From positions 124,001 to 188,000 of the forward strand of contig CANNZV010001032.1 of NCBI GenBank assembly GCA_947561585.1: a DNA stretch of 64,000 nucleotides, in the 5' to 3' direction. The notes under the pieces are model-generated. The model saw nothing but the letters and a program-made list of their open reading frames with translations, had not been told where the DNA came from and did not search any database. This document shows, piece by piece, positions 17,816-28,000 of the stretch (position 1 is the stretch's first letter; each line of letters opens with the position of its first letter). The stretch comes from Caprella mutica (taxonomy: Eukaryota > Arthropoda > Malacostraca > Amphipoda > Caprellidae). Position numbers and translations under genes: made by a program.

Positions 17816-19015
17816 ATGTCCGCACCCTCTCTCGATTGGAGCCAACACCTCGCCAAACATAGCCAAGGTCTGAAGCGGAGCGCTGTCCGTGAGATTCTCA
17901 AAGTGGCGGTGCGTCCAGAGGTTATCTCCTTTGCCGGGGGCTTGCCCGCGCCCGAGTGCTTTCCTTCGGAACTGATCGCTGATGCCAGTGCGCGTCTCTT
18001 GGAGAAGGACCAATGTCGGGGGAGCCTGCAGTACGGCGAGTCCGAGGGATTGGCCGACTTGCGAGAGCATCTGGCCCAGTCGGTCTCGCGTCCTTCGGAA
18101 GAAGTATTGATTACTTCCGGCGCTCAGCAGGGTTTGGATTTATTGGGGCGTGTCTTGTTAGATCCAGGCGATGTCATTGCTGTAGAGAATCCCACTTACC
18201 TTGGTGCTCTCGGGGCTTGGCGACCTCAGGGAGTGCGCTTTGCTCCGGTGGCCATCGATAGTGATGGGCTCCGAATCGATGCTTTAGAAGCGGTGCTCTC
18301 AAAAGAGCGGCCCAAGTTTCTCTACACGATGCCCAACTTTCACAATCCAGCTGGGGCAGTGCTTTCGCTAGAGCGACGGAAACAACTGATCTCTCTGGCA
18401 GAGAAACATGCGCTTCTCATCTTGGAGGATGATCCATACGGGGATCTGCGATATGATGGAGAAGCTCTGCCGAGTCTACTCAGTCTCGCCGCAGCACGTG
18501 GCCTTGCAGATCGGGTCGTGCATTTGCGGTCTTTCTCCAAAGTCGTCGCGCCTGGGTTTCGAGTAGGCTGGCTGACTGCGCCACCGACCTTGCACGATGC
18601 GCTTGTGAAGGTGAAGCAAGCAGCAGACTTTCATCCTAATATCTTAGGGCAGAGGATCATGTTAGAAGTGGTCAGAGCGCCATCGTATCCCGATCATCTA
18701 GCGAATTTGCAAACCGTCTACCGAAAGCGGCGTGATGCCATGGACGCAGCTGTTGAGGCGCATTTCCCGAAAGGGACGACCTGGACGACTCCGCAGGGAG
18801 GCATGTTTCTCATGGCTCAGCTGCCAAACGGGATCGACGCGGCGGCGAGTTTGCCCGCCGCTCTCGAGTCTAACGTTGCTTATGTCAGCATCGATAATTT
18901 TACCGTAGATGGATCGGGCAAAGATGCCGTTAGGCTGAATTTCAGCAATGCTGCGCCTGAGCGGATTGCGGAGGGCATTGCTCGACTCGGCGATTTATTC
19001 CGCTCGCTGGCATAG
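17816..19015 (+). CDS. PLP-dependent aminotransferase, LysN/MocR-domain type
   Basis: A 400-residue fold-type I aminotransferase resembling 2-aminoadipate/aromatic transaminases and the catalytic part of MocR regulators, without a winged-helix domain. Visible are ISFAGGLPAPECFP (residues 37-50), the LQYGESEG block near residue 71, NFHNPAG near residue 174, EDDPYGDLRY with the PLP Asp near residue 205, and Lys242 in SFSKVVAPGFRVGW. The start at 17816 is chosen because AGGA at 17803-17806 lies nine bases upstream. ATG 17807 and GTG 17783 are alternatives. Confidence 0.88.
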   Translation: MSAPSLDWSQHLAKHSQGLKRSAVREILKVAVRPEVISFAGGLPAPECFPSELIADASARLLEKDQCRGSLQYGESEGLADLREHLAQSVSRPSEEVLITSGAQQGLDLLGRVLLDPGDVIAVENPTYLGALGAWRPQGVRFAPVAIDSDGLRIDALEAVLSKERPKFLYTMPNFHNPAGAVLSLERRKQLISLAEKHALLILEDDPYGDLRYDGEALPSLLSLAAARGLADRVVHLRSFSKVVAPGFRVGWLTAPPTLHDALVKVKQAADFHPNILGQRIMLEVVRAPSYPDHLANLQTVYRKRRDAMDAAVEAHFPKGTTWTTPQGGMFLMAQLPNGIDAAASLPAALESNVAYVSIDNFTVDGSGKDAVRLNFSNAAPERIAEGIARLGDLFRSLA

Positions 19016-19069
19016 CTTCTGAGAAATGAACTTTCCTCATTGAGGTAAGCGTGATTTAACATTCGGCAG

Positions 19070-20545
19070 ATGACGAAACTTCAGAACTACATTCAAGGCG
19101 CATGGTGTGACAGCGCCTGCGCGGATCAGCTAGCGGTCGAGAATCCGGCAACCTTGGAAGTGCTCGGCCAGGTGCCCTATGGTCTTGATACGGCTAAGGA
19201 TGTGGATGTGGCGGTCGCTGCTTCTGTCGCTGCCCAGCGAGATTGGCGAGAGACGCCGGTCGTCGAGCGCGTGCAACCTCTCTACAAGCTCAAGACGCTG
19301 CTGGAAGAGCATCGCGAAGATATTGCCCAGACCATCACGCAAGAGTGCGGCAAGACCTTGGCTGAGGCTCGTGGTGAGATGCAGCGGGCGATTGAGAATG
19401 TCGAGGTCGCCTGTGGGACGCCCACGCTGATGCAGAGTGAGTTCAGCGAGGATATTGCTAGAGGGATCGATGAGTTTATGATCCGGCAGCCAGTCGGGGT
19501 CGGGTGTTGCATCGCGCCATTCAACTTTCCGGGAATGATCACTTTCTGGTTTCTTCCGTATGCGATTGCCTGTGGCAATGGCTTCATTGTGAAGCCTTCG
19601 GAGAAAGTGCCTCTGACCATGATGAAGGTCTTCGCCTTGATCGATCAGATTGGCTTGCCGAAAGGGCTTGTGAATATGGTCCACGGTGGCAAGGAATCCG
19701 TCGATGCTCTGCTAGAGCATCGCGATATCAAGAGCGTTAGCTTTGTCGGGAGTTCGGCCGTTGCTCGTTACATCTATCAGAAGGCATCAGCTCACGGGAA
19801 GCGTGTGCAAGCTCAAGGCGGCGCTAAGAACCCGATTATCATTATGCCAGACGCTGATTTGGACATGGCGGCCAAGATCGTGGGTGATAGCGTTTACGGT
19901 TGTGCCGGGCAGCGTTGCTTGGCCGCATCTAACATCGTCACTGTAGGTGATGACAAAGGCGAAGTGCGTGATGCCATCGTCGCTTGTGCGGAAACCAAGG
20001 TGACGGGTTATGGACTTGATGCAGGCGCTGACATGGGCCCCGTGATTTCAGCGGAGAGCAAGAGCCGAGTCGAAGCGCTCATTGATCAAGGAATCCAAGA
20101 AGGCGCTAAACCGATCATCGACGGACGCGGAGCGGCTGTGTCAGGGTATGAGAAAGGCCATTTCGTAGCACCGACCATTCTCGAAGACGTCCCCTTGGAT
20201 GGTGACCTAGTGAAGACTGAGATCTTTGGACCGGTCATGAGCCTTCTCCATCTCAAGACGATCGATGACGCGATCGATTTCGTGAACCGGGGAAACTATG
20301 GCAACATGGCCTGTCTCTTTACCAGTAGTGGCGCTCATGCGCGTGCCTTTCGTTATCGCGCTGACGCTGGGAATATCGGCATCAATATAGGTGTAGCAGC
20401 GCCCATGGCGCAATTTCCGTTCAGTGGCTGGAAAGATAGTTTCTTTGGTGACCTGCACGGGCAGGGGAGGCATGCGATCGAATTCTTCACACAGACGAAG
20501 GTCGTGGTGGAGCGTTGGCCTAAGGAGTGGAGCCGTAAATTCTAA
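19070..20545 (+). CDS. mmsA: Methylmalonate-semialdehyde dehydrogenase (acylating)
   Basis: A 491-residue CoA-acylating aldehyde dehydrogenase that turns malonic or methylmalonic semialdehyde into acetyl-CoA or propionyl-CoA with loss of CO2, in inositol and valine breakdown. Visible are the NAD-binding region with [14 protein letters not shown] (residues 150-163), [12 protein letters not shown] (near 225) and the catalytic Cys283 in GQRCLAAS. Length matches the family. The next two genes are an IolE-like and an IolG-like protein, so a role as IolA in inositol catabolism is likely. The ATG at 19070 follows a weak Shine-Dalgarno sequence. Confidence 0.92.
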   Translation: MTKLQNYIQGAWCDSACADQLAVENPATLEVLGQVPYGLDTAKDVDVAVAASVAAQRDWRETPVVERVQPLYKLKTLLEEHREDIAQTITQECGKTLAEARGEMQRAIENVEVACGTPTLMQSEFSEDIARGIDEFMIRQPVGVGCCIAPFNFPGMITFWFLPYAIACGNGFIVKPSEKVPLTMMKVFALIDQIGLPKGLVNMVHGGKESVDALLEHRDIKSVSFVGSSAVARYIYQKASAHGKRVQAQGGAKNPIIIMPDADLDMAAKIVGDSVYGCAGQRCLAASNIVTVGDDKGEVRDAIVACAETKVTGYGLDAGADMGPVISAESKSRVEALIDQGIQEGAKPIIDGRGAAVSGYEKGHFVAPTILEDVPLDGDLVKTEIFGPVMSLLHLKTIDDAIDFVNRGNYGNMACLFTSSGAHARAFRYRADAGNIGINIGVAAPMAQFPFSGWKDSFFGDLHGQGRHAIEFFTQTKVVVERWPKEWSRKF

Positions 20546-20560
20546 CTAATTGACTAACAG

Positions 20561-21460
20561 GTGATACGAATTGCCAATGCCCCGTGTTCTTGGGGAATCC
20601 TAGAATTCGATCTTCAGGGTGAAGCTGCCAGTTACGCTCAGGTTCTTGATGAGATTCGGGATACTGGGTACATGGGGACTGAGTTAGGGGACTGGGCATT
20701 CATGCCCACAGATCCGACGAAGCTTTCCGATGAGCTTGTGGCCAGAGAACTCGCCCTTTTAGGCGCGTTCGTTCCTGTTCGCTGGGCAGATCGGAGCAAG
20801 CATGAAGAAGCGAGAGATCTGGCTTTGAAGACGGCCTCGCTCATGTGTGATGCTGGTTATCCCGAAGCTTTTGTCGTGCTGGCGGATGACAATGGCACCG
20901 ATCCTGTGCGTACATCGAAAGCGGGTCGTGTGAGTAAAGAGGATGGCTGGACCCCGGCTCAATGGAAAGCAGCCGGAAACGAAATCAATGCGTTTGCTAG
21001 AATGATTCGTGAAGAGACAGGCCTTCGTTCTGTGTTTCATCATCACGCGGGTGGCTTTGTCGAGACACCTCATGAAGTAGACTGCTTGTTAGAGCAAACG
21101 GATCCTGATCTGGTGGGGCTTGTCCTCGATACCGGGCACTTTGCCTTTGGAGGTGGCGACGCTTTATCCGTGCTCAGACAGGTGCCGGATCGCATCTGGC
21201 ATGTGCATTTCAAAGACTTTCATGCTGATATCGCCGAGCGTGGACGCACAGAGTCATGGGACTACCTTCGTTCTGTGAAAGAGGGGGTGTTCTGCAAGCT
21301 CGGCAATGGGCAAGTAGACTTCAAAGCGTTTGCCGAGGAACTTCGTCGCCTGGAATACGATGGCTGGATCGTCGTGGAGCAGGATGTGCTTCCAGGCATG
21401 GGAGATCCCAAGGTGTGCGCGCAACACAATAGAGATTATTTGAAAGGACTATCATTATGA
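20561..21460 (+). CDS. IolE-like sugar epimerase/dehydratase (TIM barrel)
   Basis: A 299-residue xylose-isomerase-like TIM barrel of the myo-inosose-2 dehydratase (IolE)/sugar epimerase group. Visible are IANAPCSWG at the N-terminus, GYMGTELGDWAF, the metal-site segment HHHAGGFVET (near 165), VLDTGHFAFGG (near 194), and HVHFKDFH (near 219). These are the typical metal-ligand and catalytic blocks. It starts with GTG at 20561, 15 bases after mmsA, and its stop overlaps the next ATG in an ATGA junction, so translation is coupled. The neighbouring mmsA and IolG-like genes support inositol catabolism. Confidence 0.82.
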   Translation: MIRIANAPCSWGILEFDLQGEAASYAQVLDEIRDTGYMGTELGDWAFMPTDPTKLSDELVARELALLGAFVPVRWADRSKHEEARDLALKTASLMCDAGYPEAFVVLADDNGTDPVRTSKAGRVSKEDGWTPAQWKAAGNEINAFARMIREETGLRSVFHHHAGGFVETPHEVDCLLEQTDPDLVGLVLDTGHFAFGGGDALSVLRQVPDRIWHVHFKDFHADIAERGRTESWDYLRSVKEGVFCKLGNGQVDFKAFAEELRRLEYDGWIVVEQDVLPGMGDPKVCAQHNRDYLKGLSL

Positions 21461-22461
21461 GTAAGAACGCCTTGCGAGTGGGTGTGGCTGGACTGGGCCG
21501 CATAGGAAAGATTCATTTTAACAATCTCATGAATCAGGTGCCGGGAGCTGAGCTTGTGGCGGCAACGGATCCTTCGGAGGAGGCTCGAGAATTTGCCGCG
21601 CAGCATGGCGTGGCGGCTTACGCGACATTTGATGAGCTGCTAGGACATTCTGATCTTGATGCTGTGGCCATTTGCTCGCCGACCGATCAGCATGCCAATC
21701 ACGTCATCGCGGCGGCCCGAGCGGGTAAGCATCTCTTCTGCGAGAAACCGCTCGATCTCTCGGTCGACCGTGTTGAAGAGACGCTGGCCGTCGTCAAAGA
21801 AGCCAAGGTCCAGCTTATGCTTGGGTTCAATCGGCGTTTTGATCGCCATTTCTCAAAGCTTAAATCATTAGTCGCTTCAGGAAGCGTCGGAGAGCCTCAC
21901 ATGATTCGCCTAACGAGTCGTGATCCTGCGCCACCACCCTTGGAATTTATCAAACACTCGGGTGGTCTCTTTCTAGATATGACGATTCATGACTTTGACA
22001 TGGCGCGTCACCTTGCTGGCTGTGATGCTGTCGAGATCTATGCGCGTGGGGCGAATTTGTTAGATCCCGCCATCGGTGAAGCTGGCGATATCGATACGGC
22101 AGTGTGTGTCATCTCATTTGAGAATGGAGCCACCGCAGTGATCGATAACAGTCGGCAGGCGGTCTACGGCTACGACCAGCGGGCGGAGGTCTTTGGGACG
22201 AAAGGAATGGCTTCGATCGGAAATGAAACTCCAGACCGACACGAACTCTTTACTTCGGCAGGCCAGCAAGGACCTCTTCTAGAAGATTTCTTCTTAGAAC
22301 GTTATGCTTTGGCTTATCGCTCTGAAATGCAGGCCTTCGTCGAAGCGGTGCAGAACGGGATACCAGTGCCTGTAGGCGGTGAAGATGGCCTCAAAGCGTT
22401 GCAGCTTGGTGTGGCCGCATTGCGGTCAGTGAAAGAGAATCGTCCTGTGGCTTTGGTTTAA
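21457..22461 (+). CDS. Inositol 2-dehydrogenase-like Gfo/Idh/MocA oxidoreductase
   Basis: A 334-residue NAD-dependent sugar dehydrogenase. Visible are the Rossmann motif [13 protein letters not shown] near residue 9, the family's CEKPLDLS block (near residue 93) with its catalytic Lys, and [13 protein letters not shown] (near residue 170) with the His used for proton transfer. This pattern is closest to IolG-type inositol 2-dehydrogenases. A GGAC-containing AAAGGA lies before the ATG, which overlaps the upstream stop by four bases. The stop overlaps the convergent asparaginase-type gene by four bases. No iolD, iolC or iolB is nearby, so the route may be completed elsewhere. Confidence 0.82.
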   Translation: MSKNALRVGVAGLGRIGKIHFNNLMNQVPGAELVAATDPSEEAREFAAQHGVAAYATFDELLGHSDLDAVAICSPTDQHANHVIAAARAGKHLFCEKPLDLSVDRVEETLAVVKEAKVQLMLGFNRRFDRHFSKLKSLVASGSVGEPHMIRLTSRDPAPPPLEFIKHSGGLFLDMTIHDFDMARHLAGCDAVEIYARGANLLDPAIGEAGDIDTAVCVISFENGATAVIDNSRQAVYGYDQRAEVFGTKGMASIGNETPDRHELFTSAGQQGPLLEDFFLERYALAYRSEMQAFVEAVQNGIPVPVGGEDGLKALQLGVAALRSVKENRPVALV

Positions 22462-23402
22462 TCCGCCCACAAGACCTCAAAGCGGCCTTCAGAATCCGCT
22501 GCCGCTCGGGCCATGCCACCGGTGTTGAATTGCATCGTGATCTTGCCGTCTTTGTCCACGGCGATGATGCCTCCGGTGCCTTTCTTTAATCGCTTGGTAA
22601 GGATTTCTTCTGCGGCGTCTTTGATTGAGGTGTTAGCGTAGCGCATCTGAGCCGCCATGTCATAGGCCACCGCGCGGCGGATGTATTCCTCGCCCACTCC
22701 TGTGCAGGACACCGCGCAGGTGGCATTGTCAGCGTAAGTGCCAGCCCCAATGATCGGTGAGTCACCGACGCGGCCGAACTGTTTGTTAGAAAGGCCACCG
22801 GTTGAGGTAGCGGCAGCAAGGTTGCCTTTCGTATCGAGAGCGACACAACCGACGGTGCCTTTGCTATGCTTGGCGCGGCTGTCTTGCCAGGCTTTGCGAG
22901 CGGACAGCGTGTGGAAGTAGTCCTGTGAGACGAGCGGAACTTGTTTCTCTTTGGCGAACTGATCGGCACCAGGCCCAGAGAGAAGCACGTGACGGGTGTC
23001 GGTCATGACGAGTCTGGCTAGGGAAACAGGATTCTTCGTCGTGGTCACGCCTGCGACGGCTCCGCAAGCCAGAGTTTTCCCGTCCATGATGGAGGCATCG
23101 AGTTCATGCCCACCAACGGCATTGAAGACGGCGCCTCGCCCAGCATTGAATTGAGCGTCGTTCTCGAGAAGTCGGACCACGGCTTCGACGGCATCAAGAC
23201 TAGTTCCACCTTCTTTAAGAATTTTAGTGCCGACCTCCAGGGCGTCTTTCATCGAGGCGGTGCGTTTGGTATTCGCTTCTTTGCTGAAGTGGGACGATGC
23301 GGAACCGGCACCTCCATGAATGGCGATGGCATAGCGCGGGTCTTGTGCTGTGGCGGTGACGAGGGTGACCGCGAGGATGAACGGAGCGAGAAGAGCGTGC
23401 AT
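22458..23402 (-). CDS. Isoaspartyl peptidase/L-asparaginase (Ntn hydrolase)
   Basis: A 314-residue secreted threonine-nucleophile hydrolase. The ATG at 23402 gives a signal peptide ending in TATAQ. Visible are IAIHGGAGS near residue 27, the NAGRGAVFN block near residue 86, and the autocleavage site GTVGC with Thr183 as the new N-terminal nucleophile. The [24 protein letters not shown] block near residue 203 binds the substrate aspartate. Such enzymes remove isoaspartyl residues or split asparagine and are activated by self-cleavage. Extending the frame upstream to 23543 removes the signal-peptide context and is rejected. Confidence 0.92.
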   Translation of the reverse strand: MHALLAPFILAVTLVTATAQDPRYAIAIHGGAGSASSHFSKEANTKRTASMKDALEVGTKILKEGGTSLDAVEAVVRLLENDAQFNAGRGAVFNAVGGHELDASIMDGKTLACGAVAGVTTTKNPVSLARLVMTDTRHVLLSGPGADQFAKEKQVPLVSQDYFHTLSARKAWQDSRAKHSKGTVGCVALDTKGNLAAATSTGGLSNKQFGRVGDSPIIGAGTYADNATCAVSCTGVGEEYIRRAVAYDMAAQMRYANTSIKDAAEEILTKRLKKGTGGIIAVDKDGKITMQFNTGGMARAAADSEGRFEVLWAD

Positions 23403-23529
23403 GGTGAATTCAGTAACAAATGTTAGTAAAATTTTACAATATTTTAAAAGCCTAACTAGGAAGGATCCTAAGGTCGAGCCAAGATTTCCCGTGTCATCAC
23501 TTCGTCTTCGTGCTAGTGATTCGTCAAGT

Positions 23530-25032
23530 ATGCGTGTTCCCATTCTTCTAAGCCTTGGTCTCTTCCTGCCTCTCGCTTCATGCAGAGATAGTGAAGAGGT
23601 GGCGCTTCATCAGCTCGAAGAGAAAGGCTACGGCTTTTCCGTGAGCGACTACCATCGAGCAGCAGCTGAAGGTGATGTTCCTTCAGTTCTAGAGTTCTTG
23701 AAAGCAGGTGTGGCGGTAGATGTGGAGGACGAGGACGAGCTGACTGCGTTTCGAAAGGCGGCAGCAGCAGATCAGGATGAGGTTGTTCAAGAGCTAATCA
23801 AAGCTGGTGCTGCTCCGGATCAGCGATTGGCCAATGGGCGTACGATGTTGATGCGCGTGTCTGAACGAACGGGAGAGGATCTGTATTTGTTAGAGTTTCT
23901 CTTGGAGAATGGGGCTGACCCAAAGGCGTCAGACAGCAATGGCATGACTCCGCTCATGGTCGCGGCTTTTGCGGGCAACGTGGATGGCGTCCGCAGATTG
24001 ACTGAGCGGGACGTGCGTTCGCTTGATAAGGCTCTCATGCTGGCGTCAGCTCAGGGCCACACGCATTGTCTTGAGGCATTGATTGAGCGAGGTGCTTATG
24101 TGAATTGCCGGAGCCATGATACGCAGACCCCGCTGATGTATGCTGCGGGAAAGGGACACATGGAGGCGACCCAGCTCTTGCTGAGGCATCATGCCAATCG
24201 ATTCGCTCTAGACGAAGATGGTCAGACGGCAGCTGATCGAGCGGAAGCGGCCAGCAATCCAGCCTTGGCTGCGATCCTTCGTGACACTTCGAGTCTGTTA
24301 TCAGCAAGTTTGCCTGCTAACAATGAGTATCTGCCCAGTCTGAACGGTCAGTTGCTCGCCTTACTGTCAGAAGAGATGTCTACAGAGATCGTGGGTTCAC
24401 TCGATCCTATTGAGCCTGATCGCCCACTGCTAGAATTTCCCAAAGAGGAGCCTGCTTCCGAGCCGTCTACTCAATCGGCACCGAGTGTGGTAAAACCTGT
24501 GATGAAGGAAGGGGATAACCTTGGATCCAGTGCTTCTGTCAGTTCGAGGCGTGTTGATCTGAGTGAGGAACTCCAGTTGGGCCGATTTGAAGAGCGGTTT
24601 GAGCCTATCATGATCACTGAAGTGGACGGCGAGCGTGCCAAGGTCCGCCTCTTGGGTCGCCCGCCGGAGCAAGCGATGATCACTGTTCTTGTGGGCCAGA
24701 GGATTCCTGACACTTCCTATGAGGTCACTCGCATGACGAAGCGGGTGCGACCTGCTAAGGGTGGTGGCTCGGTAGATGTGTCCGAGGTCTTCGTGATGAG
24801 CACGCAGCTAACGAGTGAGCTGCGCTTTGTTCGCAACACATTGCCACGGGATGAAGACACTCATCTCGTGGTGGAGGCCAAGCGTTCTAAGCAACGTTTC
24901 GCAGCTCGGTTAGGTGATGTCTTTACGATTGCTGAGACCCAAGAATCCTACACCGTGACAGATGTCCGACCTCACCAGTTACTGGTTCGTAACGATGCTA
25001 CACAAGAGATTTTGACGATCGGTCGTCGCTAG
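23530..25032 (+). CDS. Ankyrin-repeat lipoprotein
   Basis: A 500-residue protein. The ATG at 23530 gives a lipobox LASC at residues 15-18, so it should be lipid-anchored. Four to five ankyrin repeats follow (about residues 35-235), recognised from [14 protein letters not shown] and [25 protein letters not shown] Ser/Pro-rich linker (about residues 285-350) leads to a C-terminal beta-rich domain with two related segments, around [14 protein letters not shown] and [20 protein letters not shown]. That domain is not recognised. Function is probably protein binding at the membrane. The gene ends 13 bases before the convergent giant gene. Confidence 0.8.
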   Translation: MRVPILLSLGLFLPLASCRDSEEVALHQLEEKGYGFSVSDYHRAAAEGDVPSVLEFLKAGVAVDVEDEDELTAFRKAAAADQDEVVQELIKAGAAPDQRLANGRTMLMRVSERTGEDLYLLEFLLENGADPKASDSNGMTPLMVAAFAGNVDGVRRLTERDVRSLDKALMLASAQGHTHCLEALIERGAYVNCRSHDTQTPLMYAAGKGHMEATQLLLRHHANRFALDEDGQTAADRAEAASNPALAAILRDTSSLLSASLPANNEYLPSLNGQLLALLSEEMSTEIVGSLDPIEPDRPLLEFPKEEPASEPSTQSAPSVVKPVMKEGDNLGSSASVSSRRVDLSEELQLGRFEERFEPIMITEVDGERAKVRLLGRPPEQAMITVLVGQRIPDTSYEVTRMTKRVRPAKGGGSVDVSEVFVMSTQLTSELRFVRNTLPRDEDTHLVVEAKRSKQRFAARLGDVFTIAETQESYTVTDVRPHQLLVRNDATQEILTIGRR

Positions 25033-25045
25033 TTTCTGCCGCTGA

Positions 25046-28000
25046 TCAAGGTGCTTCGAGTAGCGTTGTGTTACTGAGTAAGCTTTTGAATTTCTCGGCT
25101 AGGTCTTGGCTGTTTCGGGTGGAAATGACGGTCATTCCTCCTCGGACGAGTCCATCCCAGCCTAGCTGGTGAAGACCAGCATGGCTTTCTTCTCGGAGTA
25201 GTGTGACGGCACCCTGATAGGCCCGTGGGACATAGTTGAGAAGGCTGCTGTGCCCCTCAAGCGCGGGAGTTTCTTCGGCTGCTGGGTTAATCGTGTCCAG
25301 TAGGACCACGACATCGAGTGCCTCACCTTGACTCATTGCTTGTTGGCCAATTTCGTAGGTCACAATGCCACCGAGTGGTCCACCACTGACGATGAATGGC
25401 TCGTTATTGGTAAGACTTTGAATTTCTGACAGACAGGCGCGGGCCATGCTTTCGATACTGGTATCATCTGCACGATCGAAGTCAGTTTCGATCAGGTAGA
25501 CACGGTTATCGGTAAGCTTGCTTTCAGTGATTTCCTGACAGAGTTGCTTGTCTGCCTCATTGGCTGAGATGAAGAAGACGGGCTTGTTCTTGCCGCTCTC
25601 TGCTAGAGGTGTGACGGTGAACGGTTTGCCCATCGGACGAATGGCAGGTCGCACAAAGTTCTTCGCTAAGATCATGGTGCCGTCTTCTTGCCAGATAGCC
25701 CGGGTGCTGGTGCGGAAGAGTAGGCCATCAGAAGATGCAAATGGACTCTGAATAACATCATCTCGCTTATCTTCGTCATCGAAGAGGGCGAGCCCGTCAC
25801 CGCCGACCCAGACATCGCCAGCCATGCCGGTAGGCACAGGTTGATGAGCTTCGTTGAGAAGGTAGATTTGGGTGTGCGGTACTGGAGTGCCAAGCTGAGT
25901 GTGCTCTGTGTCTAGTTCGTCAGCGGCTAGCGTGTGGCACGAAGTGAGTAGTGAGTTCTCGAGTGACCCAAAGCCGATGGTCAGGCTTACCGGTAGCTCT
26001 TCGAGGATCCGAGCGACAATGTCACGAGATGGGCGTTTATCAGTGATGACGATCTGGCGGATCCAAGAGAGATCTTCAGCATGGCGTTCCATCAGATCGG
26101 TGAGTTCCTCTGAAGTCAGAACTAGGGAGCTGACGCGCTGTTTGCCGATCGTTTCAGCTAGATTCGCTGTAGAACGCATCCCTTGAGGAATGGCGATGAC
26201 GCCTCCATTGAGCAAGGTTCCCCATACTTCAAGTAGGCAACGGTCGGTAGCGGGTGAGCCTCCTAACAAGAATACTTCGTGAGGACTGAGTGTCGCGTAG
26301 TTGGTGTTCTTAACAAGTCGAATGATGCCGCGATGTGGTAAACAGACTGGAGAATGGTCCTCTTTCGACCAGTCAAAGAGCACGGTTGCCGGGTGATCCA
26401 TGGTTGCCGGGTGAGAAGCTACGGGAGCTTTCGCGCTCGGCTGGATACTCTTGGCTAGCATATTGAGATCCTGAATCTCGAGCCCTTTGGATGCCCATGG
26501 CTGAGCATCGGCTCCATGTTGGTCTGTTAGTAGAAGCTTGACTTGCGCCTTGCTCAGTGAGTCAGAATCGGCGCGATGCTGGGGATCCAGTGGTAGGTAG
26601 GCGGCACCAGCTTTGAGGATGGCCAACCAAGCTTCCAGCATGACTGGTGAAGGCTCTGTTAGGACCGCGATAGTGTCCCCCGGATCAACTCCCTGTTGAA
26701 GGAGCGCTGCCGCGAGATGATCAGCTCTAGTGTTAAGGTCGCCGTAGCAAACCTTATCATGACCATAGCGCACTGCGATGCGGCTCGGCGTCTTCATTGC
26801 GACGGATTCGAACAGGCGATGAATTGGTTCACTTGGGAAGCTCCCTGTGGTTGTGAGATTACGGCTGACAACAAGATTCTGATAGTCGCTGTCTGAGACG
26901 AGAGAGAGTTCTTCGACTGCTGTTTCTAGGGGCTTCGTAGCGAAGCCTTCTAGGAGGACCATGAAGCAGTCCATCCATCGCGTGATCGTATCTTCGTGGT
27001 AGATCGACGCATCGTAGTCACAAAGTATAGAGTTCGAAGTGATCTGCCAGTGTAGGCTCAAGCCTTCGGGAACTTCGTCGAGGCCGAATCCGCAGGATGG
27101 ACCGTGGTTGGCTAGCCAGGATTCGAAAGTTTCCTGTTGGAAGAGGGTATTCTCGACGGCAAGCTCTTTAGCCTCACAGATTTGTTCGATGGCTTGGCTG
27201 ATGGTATTGGATTCCTGATCCGTGCAAAGTGGTGTGTTCACACCATCGATGGTTGTTAGGAAGGCGGTGCGTTCTGCGCCAGACCATGCGTGGAAGAGAC
27301 GCTGGAAACAGGCGATTAGGAGATCGCCGTATTGGTCCTGGAGTGACTTTGCTCGCTCGTCTAATGCTTGTGTTATGTTGGTAGGGAGAGGTTGGCGGAG
27401 CGTGGTAGCTTCGTTTTCTGAGGCTCCTTGATAGTCTGTTGGCCAAACGCCTTGCGCACCTGTGAGATGGTCTTCCCAGTAATTTAGGAGTTCCTTGTCT
27501 CGCTTGCCGGCCAAGCGTGCTTGGTAGGCCGCTAGATCGACGAGTAGGAATCCGCGATCTTGAAGGGCGTGGAAGCTTTCTAAAAGGGCGTTATTTATCC
27601 GGGCTAGGTCTTGTTCTGTGTGACCAAGTGTCGTGGTATTGACCGCATTCGTAGAGAGTCTCACTCCTTGAAGCAAACTTTCAGCTTCTAACAAACGCGC
27701 TTCATCTGGTGAGCTGCTTAGCTCAAGGGTGAAAAGCGCACCAAGACGACGAATAGTGAGGGGTGCCTCTAGTTCTTGCGAGACGGCTCGAAGCCCATCG
27801 ATGAGCTTGCCTGTGTGCTCGTGCCACTGTGGAATACGTTCGTCAGAGGCTTTGTCGATCGCGTTCAGAGTTGCCTGGGCAGCGACTAACGGAAGGGTGT
27901 TGGAGAGCCCTTTCATATCGTCTGTGGGGATTCCTCCATCGAACCAATCTGCTCCGCCGCTGAGAATACCCAGAGGCAGGCCGTCGGATAGAGTTTCTCC

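Noticed and set aside
22458..22461. Regulatory overlap of the IolG-like and asparaginase genes
   Set aside because: A four-base convergent overlap of stop codons is common and needs no special explanation.
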